Positions 45,001 to 56,681 of a stretch of 64,000 bases of DNA are shown here, one piece after another (position 1 is the stretch's first letter; every line of letters starts with the position of its first letter). Source of the DNA: Syngnathus acus (lineage: Eukaryota > Chordata > Actinopteri > Syngnathiformes > Syngnathidae); the NCBI RefSeq assembly GCF_901709675.1, contig NC_051108.1:3756631-3820630 (forward strand). The letters are read 5' to 3'. A program made the translations under genes and the position numbers. The notes below the pieces were generated by a model. That model had not been told where the DNA came from and made no database searches. It saw only the letters and a program-made list of their open reading frames with translations.

Positions 45001-48000
45001 AAATGTTATTGTGAAAGGGGAACGATAGGCCGATTGACAGCCCCTTAGTGATGATGAATGAGAATACAAATTAAAAGACAGCGTCTTTAAATTGCAGTTT
45101 AGGAATAAACAACCTTGTCATGTATTCGCTTTCCGAGAGTCACTTGACCGTGTTAAGATGAGTTTTGTGCACAACTTGATAGAATCTCCCCTGTCATGCC
45201 GATGAGTCTTAAACAATAGGCATGCTGTGACATGAGACAAGTTCTTGTCATCGCTTGTACAGCGGCGACAACATGGAGGCTGGCTGAGGGCTCGGTCCCA
45301 CAGAGACAAGTTAATCACGGTCTCTCTGCGGAAGAGCAGGGAGGGGAGGGGGGGATGATATTACCTTCTCAAGTTCTCTGTACACGATCAAACACACAAG
45401 CATGTAAATAGAAGCCTCCACATGCTCATGGAGTGCAAGATTCACTCCTGTTCCGAAATGAAATAATTGTCTGCCCATTTAGTTTAGAACATAGTGAACA
45501 AAAAAAATGACGTCTGTCTCAAAACAATTCTTGAATTTTTATTTATATGCTGGTTTTCTTCTTCATTAAGTACCAATTAATTTGATGCGTTCTAAAATTC
45601 CGTTCAAATATTTATTATTTACAACTGAAAAGTTCAGTTCATAAAATGTCGATTAATAAATATAAACAAGTGATGACAAGTGTTAGCAGGTCCGATCTGT
45701 GAGCCGTTAAAGGTGCACAAGTAAAGTAAACAGATTGTCATCTTAGTACACCGAGAAGTGTTTCTGCTGCTGCTCAGTACTCAGTACCCCCCCGCCGTGA
45801 TTAAAGACTATTTATGGGCAGGTCAATAAAGGGACAATCTTTATACAATAATGATAATTGTGCCAATCCGCATTAAAAGAAAAATAATGCCATACTCTCC
45901 CAAAATTATTAGTCTTGTAGCCAGTGACAAATAAGTGAGTTTAAAAAGAAAACTTTTATAGACTTTTTTTGGTCTGTTTGTCCATAGGGCTAAATCGCAG
46001 TGTAATATTTCCTCTTATTAGAAAGAGCATGGTATGTCAAGTTAAAAGGCCAAGAACGTTCCTACATTTCTTACCAAATTAAACTTTAAAGAAAGTTATT
46101 GAGTCAATATCCTGCTTGCTTATTATTAATGTAAAAGGCAAAATCCGACTATTTCAACAGTGGCTCGAACAGAAAGCAGTGACGTTCATTAGTGCTTACG
46201 TTATGACAAATGTCAGGGAGGATACTAAAAATTAATACTTTGCCTGATCTTCGGGATCAATACTTAATTACGCCGGCTGTTTCGAGTTTGTTGGATTATT
46301 GCTTGGCAAGGAAAGGATCACCCTCAGGTTTATTGTGGGAAACGGTGGCGGTGATCATTAAGTGTGCGTGGCTACGCCACAGTTGACGGTAACAAAGTGT
46401 CTTGAAGCAGCCTTAATGATATTAGAGACAGAGAAATGGGTGGAAATGAATTGATTGAATTTCTTAGCTGGACTATTAATGAAACAGGGCAAAACATTTA
46501 ATCTTGATTTATAACCAGGGATTCAATTGAAAGTCCATTTGATGATGAAATAGAGTCAATTCAGAATTGTACAGGTTGGTTGAGACGCTCAACTTTAACC
46601 CCGATGGATGCTAATTTAATCTATCTGCCAGATTATACAGTCTGTATAAAAAATGAAAATAAGTAAAATATTCAGCAATTGTGTCAACATTCAAAGAGAA
46701 AAAGATACAAAATAGAAGCCACCGCAAAAGCCTCTGTGTTACGAGACAACGTGACCAATGCATCTTTAAAAAGCTCCATCTCACCTTTTTTTTTTTTTTT
46801 TGACCTAATCAATGAGCTATATTAAGTTTGAAGTTCAACATTATCATAAATTATTCTCCTGCACAGTTGAGCATACACTGGGGATGAGCAAATATAAATG
46901 CTTCAGCGTTTCCAGCCTTTGAGCTGTTGCCTTTCTTTTGAGTCTGGGCCAATTTCAAAAGTTTCATATCTAACTACGTGTGGAAGTAACTTGGTTTATA
47001 AAAACTGCTCCTAACCTTTCATTTCGAGTGTCGCGGTTCATTTCGCAAGACGGTTGATGCCGCTTAGCCCACGTTAGCATCCAATTAGGAGTAAATCATC
47101 GTAACGAAAAACTACAACCCAGATAATCCCTTCGATCAACTTGCCCTCACCTTTTTGTCCTCTGTCCTCAATGAATTAGGCAGATGTTATTAAGACCTCA
47201 TTTAGCACAATGTGGCAAACAAAGGCGCCCCAGAATGCAAACACCATCGGATAATGAGCTAATAAGATTGCTTTAGAGTAGATAAACATCCAGTAAATAT
47301 CAATGGCTGTCATAAGTTTGTTTATCGGGACACATCACCGTTTAAAACATGATGTCTTTTGCCTTTTTCGGCATTATGGCCCTAAACCATAGATAAGAGA
47401 CTGCGAACTTTTATCAGCAGTCCCAGAATTTTAATGGGGTTGAAAGTTGAACTGTTTTTGAATTGGTTTACTGAAGAGCGAAATTTGAACTTTTTCTGGC
47501 CTCAATATTTCCCGTAGTGAGAAAAAAAACATTTTTGGAATTCAAACAAATCCAAGCTCAAAAAGCATGTGATGTAACAACTTTGGTTTACTTTCCCGTG
47601 TAACTATGCGACTAAATTTGTATGCAATAAAGCACATCTTTTAAACGTGTTTGTTAATCTGTGTGCCCTTGCAGCTATTTGTTGGCAAGCGCAGATATTC
47701 ATCAGTGTTGAGGAGCGATTTAAAGCTGTGGAAAAAATGTGTGTGGTGTGGGGAAGGGAAAAAAAAAAATCTAAGATAACTGCTGTGCAGCTTTGCATGC
47801 TGACAAGTTAAATTTAAATTTATCGCCCAACATAAACAGAGTTAAAGTGGAGTAGCTGTGCTGGTTTTACCTCAGTGGGCATTCCTGGAGAAACACTCGG
47901 GAGCAGTCAGCTCCGATTGAGTCAATAGATTTCAAGCAACTACCGCTATGCTTGTCAGCTTCACTTGATTGCGTGACATATTTCTTCAGTGTCTCTTGGC

Positions 48001-48583
48001 TCATCTACAGTTGTCACTTGTCCAGATGCGGCTATGGCCCCGGCAAATTCACTTAATACTCTATGCATGCCTCCGTTTTTTTCCAACCTGGGTTCTGGCC
48101 ATTGCTGTCACTATCAATGTCTCCACTGACCTTAGCAGCTCTTTCCGTCTGGCTCTGGTATTGCCACATTAGATCTTTTCACTTTTTACAATACCTTCTC
48201 CCTCCCTCTGGAGTTTCTGACCCCTCATTGTTCCTTTTGTACTCCACTACAATCCAATCTTTTTCATTCCATTATTCTGTTTCCGCCTTTCTTCCGCAGC
48301 TTTAATTCCCCTCTGAATTTTTGCAGGGCTCTAAATCTGAACAAACCGCATTGCCGTATCAAATATACACAGACATTTGTGACCTTATAGTAGAGTTTAG
48401 TTTGGAAGAAAAAAACCCAAAAAAAACCCACAGGGTGGACATAAATGATGTTTTAAGTAAATACTGTCATGAAATTCACATACATTCTCTCTGCGGTGGG
48501 GCTGATGCAAATCAAGAAAGTAATTGTTGTATGAATAAGAAGGGTGATATTGGTGTTTGTGACTGCAGTAAACAGGCCAGGTT
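42056..48583. other. Long AT-rich stretch, no gene
   Basis: I see no coding exon, RNA gene or sizeable repeat in these 6.5 kb beyond homopolymer runs (for example T at 43018-43032 and at 46785-46801). Confidence 0.4.
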
Positions 48584-48880
48584 GCATCATGTCAGATTTT
48601 GAATCCAAATCAAATCATTCTCAAGTTTATCTTTTTTATTTCAACTTCAGACGCAACAAATTACTTTATAATCACAAAATAATGAGCCATAGTCTTTTTG
48701 ATTCATGATTCATAGTCTTCAGCGGGCCACTTATGATTGATTTTATGACACAATGCTTCGGGCCAGTTTAAATTTAGAATTTGGTCCATATATAAGGCGC
48801 ACTGGACTATAAGGCGCACTGTCGGCTTTTGAGAAAATTTGAGGTTTTTAGGTGCGCCTTATAGTCCGGAAAATACGGTA
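48584..48880 (+). mobile_element. TA-MITE copy, long variant, left end missing
   Basis: Starts inside the element at GCATCATGTCAGATTTTG and runs through TTCAGACGCAAC to the intact right end GTCCGGAAAATACGGTA. The left terminus and TTCAATGAATGG block are absent. Confidence 0.88.
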
Positions 48881-51800
48881 TTTACAGCTGTAGCAGACAT
48901 ACCGTGTCTGAAGACGAAAACTAGCAGTTTTCACACTTGCTACGGCATGAATAACCAACCATGTTTGAAGTTTTAAAGTTAAAGCTAGTAAACTACACAG
49001 GAGTTGTTGATAGAAGTTTTCATTACGGTGTTAAAGCAACGCTTTGTCATTGATATGGGCCGTCAGACGTCCCCCGGGATCCCCTTCGGCTTGGGCCGTA
49101 GGCAGTTGCGTGCTCTGCCTGTCTAGTTGCGGAGCTTCTGCATAGAATCAACCCTCTTTTCCAATGATTCTTTACTAAGATGGAAGATATAGCTGGGAAA
49201 CAAAGCCAGTGGTATAAGGGACAGCACAGTGAAGCAAATTAAGCTCCTCTATGCTTGAAATACACTCAGGTGAATCCAGGTAAAATCCGTTATCCCTCTC
49301 TGATCTTATTAAATCCATGTCAATTGCTTGGGAGGAGCCGATATTAAATAGAAGAGAGGAAGGATTTAGAATTTTTCGAAGGATTGTGCTAAACGGGACT
49401 TTATAATGGAGAATACAACATAAAGCAAGGACGTACAAGACAACCGATTTGGTCCCCATTGAGAAGAAGAAGTGTGATTTCTTCAAACATGTCAGCGGGA
49501 AGAACCTATGAAGTTGAAATCTGTTTCAGGATAATGGTCAGTCTGTTCGGATTTCAAAAAAATATTCATGGGGTCATTGGAGGGTCACCATGACCTTTAT
49601 CAACTGTTTACGGTCATAAAATGTTTATATTTTACATTTCTGAGTTGGATTACATTCACGTCTTCTTTCAGTGCTTTGTTACTTTTCAAAAACTACATAA
49701 CTACTTGTCACCGTGGGATCGTGGGAACGTAATTTCGATTTCTTTGTGTGTCTTGGCATGTGAAGAAATTGACAATGAAGCAGACTTTGACTTTGATAAA
49801 AGCCCTTGCTGAGTTCCCCAAGAACGTCAGATATGTAGAGCTTATTTATGTTTGGTCGAAGTTGTGCCCTTCACAATTATGCAAGCTCGGTAAAAACATT
49901 CAGTAGCTGAGAAAAGGATAAGTGATGCCACCATATTATTTCTCTAGAATGCAATTAAACATAACCTGGTATAGAGCACATTCATCTCTCTATGTCCTTC
50001 AACAGTTTTTTTTTTCTCTCCTCTGATGTAGTCACACACATCCCGTAAATAATTGTGCATTCATTTCTTCCTATCTTTTTTTTTTTGCGATTTAATTTCA
50101 CAGTATTATCATGTTATCCACGATTCAGGCTTGTGTTATGTCCTTTGCCTTCGATGGCTTGTTTTTCAAGGAGATGAGTGGATAGAAAATAAGACAATGG
50201 CAGCACATGATGGAAGAAGGTAATATATTATTTCTGGAATATAATTTGTAACCGATATACACAACCCACTTTATAAGTACAAGCCACCCACTGGTCCACA
50301 CTACTCGATCTACCTTCTAGCTGTCAAACTCTTGTAAGGAATAGTGAGCTGACTCTGGTGGTTGGACTCTGGGGATCTGGTGATGTACCAGAAGACAACC
50401 ACATCAGATGGTATTCCCAGTATAGGAATACAATCATACGGTGAGGAGAGGAGAGTTGAACTTCATCCTTGGAATACTGATGCAGTTTGCATTGGCTCAG
50501 GGAACTTTGAGGCCAGGGGAGGCATTCTTAAAGCAGTGAAGGTTTTTAAGATTTTTTTGTTGTTGTAAATAACAATGGAATTTTAAAATAAACATTTCTG
50601 GATTTTTATATAGAGTAGGATTTTCAATATAAATATTCTTAAAGCAGTGAAGTTGAAGCAATTGCAATAATATGGCTATTGCTTGTTTTAAGAATTTTTT
50701 TGCAAATAATGGGATTTTAAAATAAACATTTCTGGATTTTTATATAGAGTAGGATTTTCAATATAAATATTAAATTTGAAATATTTGGTCGTTTTACAGC
50801 AATAAAAGACTAATGAATAAATACTATAAATAGATTTTTGCATTACTTACTCTGTCTCTCCACAATTATGTTATTGGAATAGTTAATGCTATGTATAAAG
50901 TAGTCAAAGCTTTGCAAGGCATTTTGGATGTCTTAAAGTATTATCCCTACCTAATAGCTGCCTTAGAACATGAATCATGCATGCTAATTTGTGCTTTATA
51001 AAACCATGTACCATATAGTTAATCCATGTACACAGCATTGGAAATCCTCCGCAAAGGGATTCTCATCATCAAAATGCTTGCCTTTAATTAGGAATTCCCT
51101 CTCGAGACTACTTTGTCAGTATTTCCGGCTCACATGTGGAATACCAAATACATGCCCTTGATCAAGCGAGTCCATGCCAGAATTATTGTCAGATATATTA
51201 AAATTGATGGCCACTCTCTGGCATGTCATTTAGATTGATAATAGATTTTATACTCTTCTAACCAATTATGTCACTAGTCATCAGGTCTACTCCCTTAATA
51301 TGAAAACAGCTAAAATCATTTCAACTACATTTGGAGTGTCTTTTTATGCTTTGTTGAAATATGAATTGAGAACTGAGTGATTGAGGGCGTGCTTGTCAAA
51401 AAAATAAAAGCAAAAATGATGCCAAACATGTTTTTGCATTTGGGTTCACACCTACAATAGGCAAATAATATATTAACTTAACGTCTACTGAAATATGCAA
51501 TTTATTATTTATATTTTGACTTCGTACTTTGTTTATATTTTAACAGTCATACTTATTTATAAAAAGACTTACCTTCTTTGGAAGAATGTTCTTGTGGACA
51601 TCCTTAGGAAGACCATTTTTTGTGTGTTCACCTCAGCGTTGTTCATATTGAGAACCAGCAATTGCTCACCTGTGTGCGCTGCGAATAAGCCACGCCCACC
51701 TCATTGGTCACACTGCTCACCTGGACACATAGGTACTCCAAATTAATAATCAGGCACTGTGTTACTAGGTACCAGATTTACTCAGGGGTTTCAGATCTGT

Positions 51801-53239
51801 TTGGCGTCCTAACGTTTCCTGATATTTTTGATGATGTCACTGTAAATGATTGGCTGGTACGGTGATGTTTAAGATTGTGGTTATAGTCTGTTTTATAGTC
51901 TGTCAAAAGTGTTAGGACCTCCAACACTGGCTCACTAAACTCATTTTATAACAATAAAACATCATCCAAAAATGAGGACACCTTGTCGTGAAACACGTAC
52001 ATTTCACTATATGTCTTGTTTTTAAAAAAATGCTATTTACAATTTATATTGCTTGATAGCTCGTTATCCTGTAAAATCTCGCCTTTTCATTCCCAATTTA
52101 ATCAACTAAAAATCTTTTTCTTTTAGAATTGGTCAAGCTTACATATAAAACACTATATTCATTTTTTTTTCAACTTGTCAAAAATCATTTTAATCAGGCC
52201 TTGGGAACACAGCATGCATCTTTTGTCCCTGTGGTCATCCTTTGGTCCTCATTGTCACTTCACCATCCATTACTCTTCAAAAGGATCTTAAATCAGCTTC
52301 TGCCTGTGGTGATACTATTTTAACATATTCTGTCAGACGGGAATAATCTCTTGCAATCTGACACAACTTTCAAAGTCTCTCATGGGGTGTCTGTAAAGAG
52401 TGAAACTGACCAGAGACACTTTCCAGAGTACTGTGAAATCCCTGATGTGCAATTTTGAATTCAAAACAGCTTGCTGGGTCAGGAGACAGCAGCATGTTCT
52501 TGTCTCTTCTCACATTCCCACTGTTACACCGAATTTCTGAAGTGCCTGTAACCCATCTGTGGGGCACATGGGATCACAAACATTCATTGAATGAATTAGA
52601 ATACAATTATCAAACACGGTAATGTGTTGAAAATATTTTCCAACATAACACATTACCGTTTAGTCATACAAATGAGATTTTTAAGGAGGATCAGATGGAG
52701 AAGAAAATGAAACCCAGTTTGTCCAAAAGGAATACTATAAAACAGGATATAAAAATATATTGTTAAAAAGTTATGATAGGATTGAGAGCTGCGGCCAAAA
52801 TGAAGGTGAAGCACTTCTATTTCAGTTTTAGTGATTTGAGCATATATTAAATTTACAACATGATTATTTTTCACTCTGAAATTCATCCTAATGTCAAGTG
52901 AACTGGAAGAGCCGATGGTGGCAGGTGTGATTTGCGAGTGACAGTCTTCAAAAATTAGCTCGAGCTTGACTTACTTGGTGTCTGCTTCATGGAACATGAT
53001 TTCTTAGTGGGCACATTATGACGCTGTCAGAAAGATTATTTTCAATGTTATATTTCTTAAATGAATTAGTCAGTCGCGCTTGAACATCCTTTTACTTTTT
53101 AATATAATGCATTTGGAGGAGCCGGACTTTTTTCATTTAACGGACTACTAGGAGTGACGGGTTAATTCCATGAACAAAACTGATGCTAACTGACTTGAGC
53201 TAGTTTAAAATCGGGTTGCGATTTATATATGAAATTTAG
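48881..53239. other. AT-rich unique sequence with one tandem duplication
   Basis: No gene recognised. The tandem duplication at 50524-50768 is the only internal structure seen. Confidence 0.4.
50524..50768 (+). repeat. Two-copy tandem duplication
   Basis: ATTCTTAAAGCAGTGAAG begins each copy (50524 and 50635). TTTTAAAATAAACATTTCTG to TTTTCAATATAAATATT ends each. The second copy has about 23 extra bases, so periods are 111 at the start and 134 at the end. Confidence 0.85.
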
Positions 53240-53478
53240 TACGGTATTTTCCAGACTATTTTTGCGCAAGCTTTGAACCCTGCTGTTTATAGTTCAGTTT
53301 ATGATTTTGATCATATTGTATAATTTGTGCATATTCTCTTACATATGGAAATCAAACATTAAAACACATGCGGCTTATAGTCCAGTGTGGCTTATATATG
53401 AACAAAATTGAATTTCACCTGAATTTCAGCGGATGTGCCTTATATTCAGGTGCGGCTTAAAGTCCAGAAATTACGGTA
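53240..53478 (-). mobile_element. Second-family MITE
   Basis: TACGGTATTTTCCAGAC to GTCCAGAAATTACGGTA, 239 bp. It contains ACATATGGAAATCAAACATT and GGCTTATATATGAAC, shared with 56506-56681. Confidence 0.78.
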
Positions 53479-53545
53479 CTGTTTCAGAATCTTCCAACAA
53501 CTTTTTTTCAAACAGACAACATAACAAAATCATTTTCATATTGTG

Positions 53546-53718
53546 TCGTATATGACTAGAAAGGATCTAGCTAAGTTAATTGCACTAAACATTGCCAAAG
53601 AAAAGGTGCCCATTTATACGTTGCGATTTATCGACATGTTGGAAACTGTTAACCTCAGCTACGTCCTTCCAAGCTGCAAATATTTTGCCAAGCTTGTTTT
53701 GCCTCACATTCAATCCAA
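53546..53718 (+). pseudogene. hAT-superfamily (ZBED-like) transposase relic
   Basis: The open frame reads LIALNIAKEKVPIYTLRFI, then DMLETVNLSYVLPSCKYFAK. This follows the family pattern 'I..yIAkDm.P...ve..GF..ll..L.PrY..PSRkyf' found after the BED zinc finger in ZBED/hAT transposases. Only about 55 residues remain. The frame then runs into an unrelated dispersed repeat at about 53720. There is no BED finger, catalytic core or dimerisation domain here, so it is inactive. A near-adjacent second-family MITE ends at 53478. Confidence 0.6.
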
Positions 53719-53960
53719 CCCCAAGCCAACTTTATTTATTAAGCACTTTAAAAGCAGGCGCTGTGCACTGAAGTGCTTGCTGTACAAAGCAATAAATACA
53801 ACACCCATAAACAGAAAGGTTGACGTAAAACACAAAGGTGGGCAAATAAATAAAATTAAATGACACAAATGAAGGTCATTAATGGAGTCATAAAACCAAT
53901 AGGAATAAAACTAATAAGAAATTAAGAAGAATAAATGAGTGCTTGGTGTCAAACACCGAG
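53719..53960 (+). repeat. Dispersed-repeat fragment with 'TTTATTTATTAAGCACTTTAA'
   Basis: CCAACTTTATTTATTAAGCA, then GCTGTACAAAGCAATAAAT, then A-rich sequence with several AATAAA. The opening words resemble a common teleost interspersed repeat. Boundaries and family are uncertain. Confidence 0.4.
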
Positions 53961-54915
53961 GAGGAGCAGAGAATTTAAAATGAAATCCGATTCATGGATT
54001 CATGTGACGCACCTGTCCCGATGTAGTTTTGTAATTTTTTTCAAACATGCCAAGACATAAAACGACACAATTTATTGCAGACCCTCAAGTTACAGTTTGC
54101 AGCCCCCTCCACTTTGATAAACAATATATTGACTTAACTGTGTATTCAACCATAACATTACTGACAGGTGACGAGATGGTGATGCATTGAAGCATGCTAT
54201 AAATTGATTCTGCTTCTGTCATTTACCTTTTGTGTTCATCTTCCGTTTGATGTTTTTTATTGACCAAGACATCATGCATGAGTAAATTCAAACCTCAGGG
54301 TTATTTGACTTTGGAGACTGCACCGTGACATATTTTATGTAACCATGTTTTTTTTTTTTTTCATTACTTGCTTGCGGCATAATGCAGCTACCTCAATCTC
54401 AGAGAAATTTTGGCTGGCTGGTCATTTCCTGCTTTCTAACAGCTGGTGGCCTTTAACATGGCCTCTGTCAATTTTGCGTGAATTGCACTTTTGTCGCAGG
54501 ATGGGACTGCTCTAACAAGGCAGTAGGAAAGTAGAACACCACACGCCTGTTTTTTTTTTTCTGATCATCTTCACATCGAAATTATGAAGTTTTTCCTCTT
54601 GTGTGATTGAAAGTTGTGGAGGCAGATTGAACCATCACTCCTTCTGCCTAGGAATTGTTGTTGTGCGTGTCTGGACTTCCGATTCAGCCAAGCTCTTAAC
54701 TCAGATCACTCATATCTCAAAATAATAGGATGAATTGTGAGGTGGAACCCTTTTTATTTTCTTTTTAAAGTGGTCACTGATATAAGTTTAACTCGGGCAG
54801 TTCCAAATGTGAGGGGTGTCGATAAAATAAAAAGCCACCTCCCCTTTGCCAAGTGTTACTCCGAGGAATGATCAGACTGCATTTGCCACTAGATCTGCGA
54901 GTTCTTTGCCAAGTG
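53961..54915. other. Unique sequence, no gene
   Basis: T-runs near 54347 and 54551. No gene recognised. Confidence 0.4.
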
Positions 54916-55117
54916 TACCGTATTTTCCGCACTATAAGGCGCACCGGATTATAAGGCGCACCTTCAATGAATGGCCCATTTTAAAGCTTTGTCCATATAC
55001 AAGTCCATATATTTGGACACGCCTGCCGTAGTGGCTCAATATTGGTCCATATATAAGGCGCACCTGATTATGGCGGCTTTTAAGAAAATTGGAGGTTATA
55101 ATGCGGAAAATACAGTA
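54916..55117 (+). mobile_element. TA-MITE copy, hAT-fossil variant, eroded
   Basis: TACCGTATTTTCCGCAC to ATGCGGAAAATACAGTA, 202 bp. TTTGGACACGCCTGCCGTAG remains from the fossil hAT end, but the GCGGGCCGG part and some of the right subterminal block are deleted. Confidence 0.88.
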
Positions 55118-56162
55118 ATTGATCAGCATGTCAGTTATGTAATGAAGTGCAAGCTTTATAAAGTGAGAGGAGAATTTTGACTAGAGTGCAAAATGTGAAA
55201 TCACTGGCTTGGTAGATTTGTCTTCAAAACGTACCCAACTCCAATAACTCTTTACCAAATTACACATTTGGAACAGGTAAGCAGGTCCATGTAAAAAGAT
55301 TCCATTGAGATTTTTGTTGTATCACCACACTCAGCATGTTGCAACACTCAATATGTTGAACACAGATAAGACATGCTAGAGTAAGGCAGGCAGTGTCAGG
55401 TCATAGCCAATCAAATCGGCTTGTCGATTACTTTTTAAAAGCAGCGCAACCTCCTTTATTGCCAGTGACATTTATTTAATGGATGATAAGTCTGGCCTTG
55501 GCTGAGCCAGAGGAAATGGATGTCCTTTACAAGGAGTTGCAAAGGTGTAAGGTGGGAAATATTCAAAGCATTATAGTAGCTTCCAGGATAGAGGAAAATG
55601 AATGAATCATTACATCGTGGATGTTCTTGTTTCAACACAGTTCAGGGAGCACAGTTGCTGATAACACATCCACATCCTCAAATCCTTTGACCCAATGGAG
55701 TCCTTTTTGTTTACCTCCAGTGCTGCATTGTATCTAACAATCATTGGTCAGAGGACAGAACGCTTTGCCTGTGCCTTTCATTCCCCTCCAACTTGGCCTT
55801 GAGGTGTGCCCTGCATATGATGCACACAACCTCGCTTCCACATGCGAAACAATCAGGCTTTTATTTTCACACACTACCATGGAGACACAAAGAATAAACA
55901 GTTGGCTTTAACGCATTTTGTTGCTTAAGCATGCATGAGTGCTTGAGTAACCAAAGTCCAAGAGCTTAGAAGTAATCAGGGATGGAGGATTGTTTCCTCT
56001 CAACCTTTGGCACTGCCATTCTGTGGACATGGCATGATGTGCAGATTCTGTTACTACAAAAGCCATATCTGGGTAAATTCATCCAGATCATGATAGTCCA
56101 CTGAATAAAAGGCAACCACCTTTGAAGAGAAAATATTTCATTAGTATATAATTTGTGTTGTG
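55118..56162. other. Unique sequence, no gene
   Basis: No coding exon or repeat recognised. Confidence 0.4.
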
Positions 56163-56505
56163 CATCCACCCATCCATCCATTTTCTATACCGCTTGGGGG
56201 GGGGTCACGGCCGTGCTGGAGCCTATCCCAGCAGTCATCGGGGAGTAGGTGGGGGACACCCTGAACCGGTTGCCAGCCAATTGCAGGGCACACAGAGACG
56301 AACAACCATTTGCACTCACACTCACACCTAGGGGCAATTTGGAGTGCTCAAGCATGTTTTGGGGAAACCGTAGTGTCCGGAGAAAACCCACGCGGACACG
56401 GGGAGAACATGCAAACTACACACAGGGAGGGCCGGAGGTGTAATCGAACCCGCACCCTCCTAACTGTGAGGCGGACGTGCTAACCAGTGCGCCACCGAGC
56501 CGCCC
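56163..56505 (-). mobile_element. Full-length V-SINE (DANA-like tRNA SINE)
   Basis: On the minus strand it opens GGGCGGCTCGGTGGCGCACT with A box TGGTTAGCACGTCCG and B box GGTTCGATTACACC. The conserved V-SINE core follows (GTTTGCATGTTCTCCCC, GTGGGTTTTCTCCGG), then CAATTGGCTGGCAACCGGTT, GGGATAGGCTCCAGCACGG, and a (GGAT)n tail at 56163-56180. It is essentially complete, hence a recent or well-preserved copy. It truncates the second-family MITE to its right. Confidence 0.88.
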
Positions 56506-56681
56506 TATATATATGATATTGTAAGATTTGTGCATATTCTCGTATATATGGAAATTAAACATTAAAACACCTGCGGATCATAGTCCAGTGCGGCTTATAT
56601 ATGAAGAAAACTGAATTTTCCCCGAATTTTGACTGGTGCGGTTTATATTCGGGTGCGGCTTATAGTCCAGAAATGACGGTA
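56506..56681 (-). mobile_element. Second-family MITE, left part lost at SINE boundary
   Basis: The sequence from TATATATGATATTGTAAG through TATATGGAAATTAAACATT to the end GTCCAGAAATGACGGTA matches the right three-quarters of 53240-53478. The left terminus is replaced by the V-SINE. Confidence 0.75.

Noticed and set aside
54846-55031. Repeated small open frames encoding PHYKAHRIIRRTFNEWPILK-type peptides (also near 28976, 29041, 34035, 38247, 31551 and 32231)
   Set aside because: They are translations of the TA-MITE interior and ends. Their recurrence reflects the repeat, not a peptide family.
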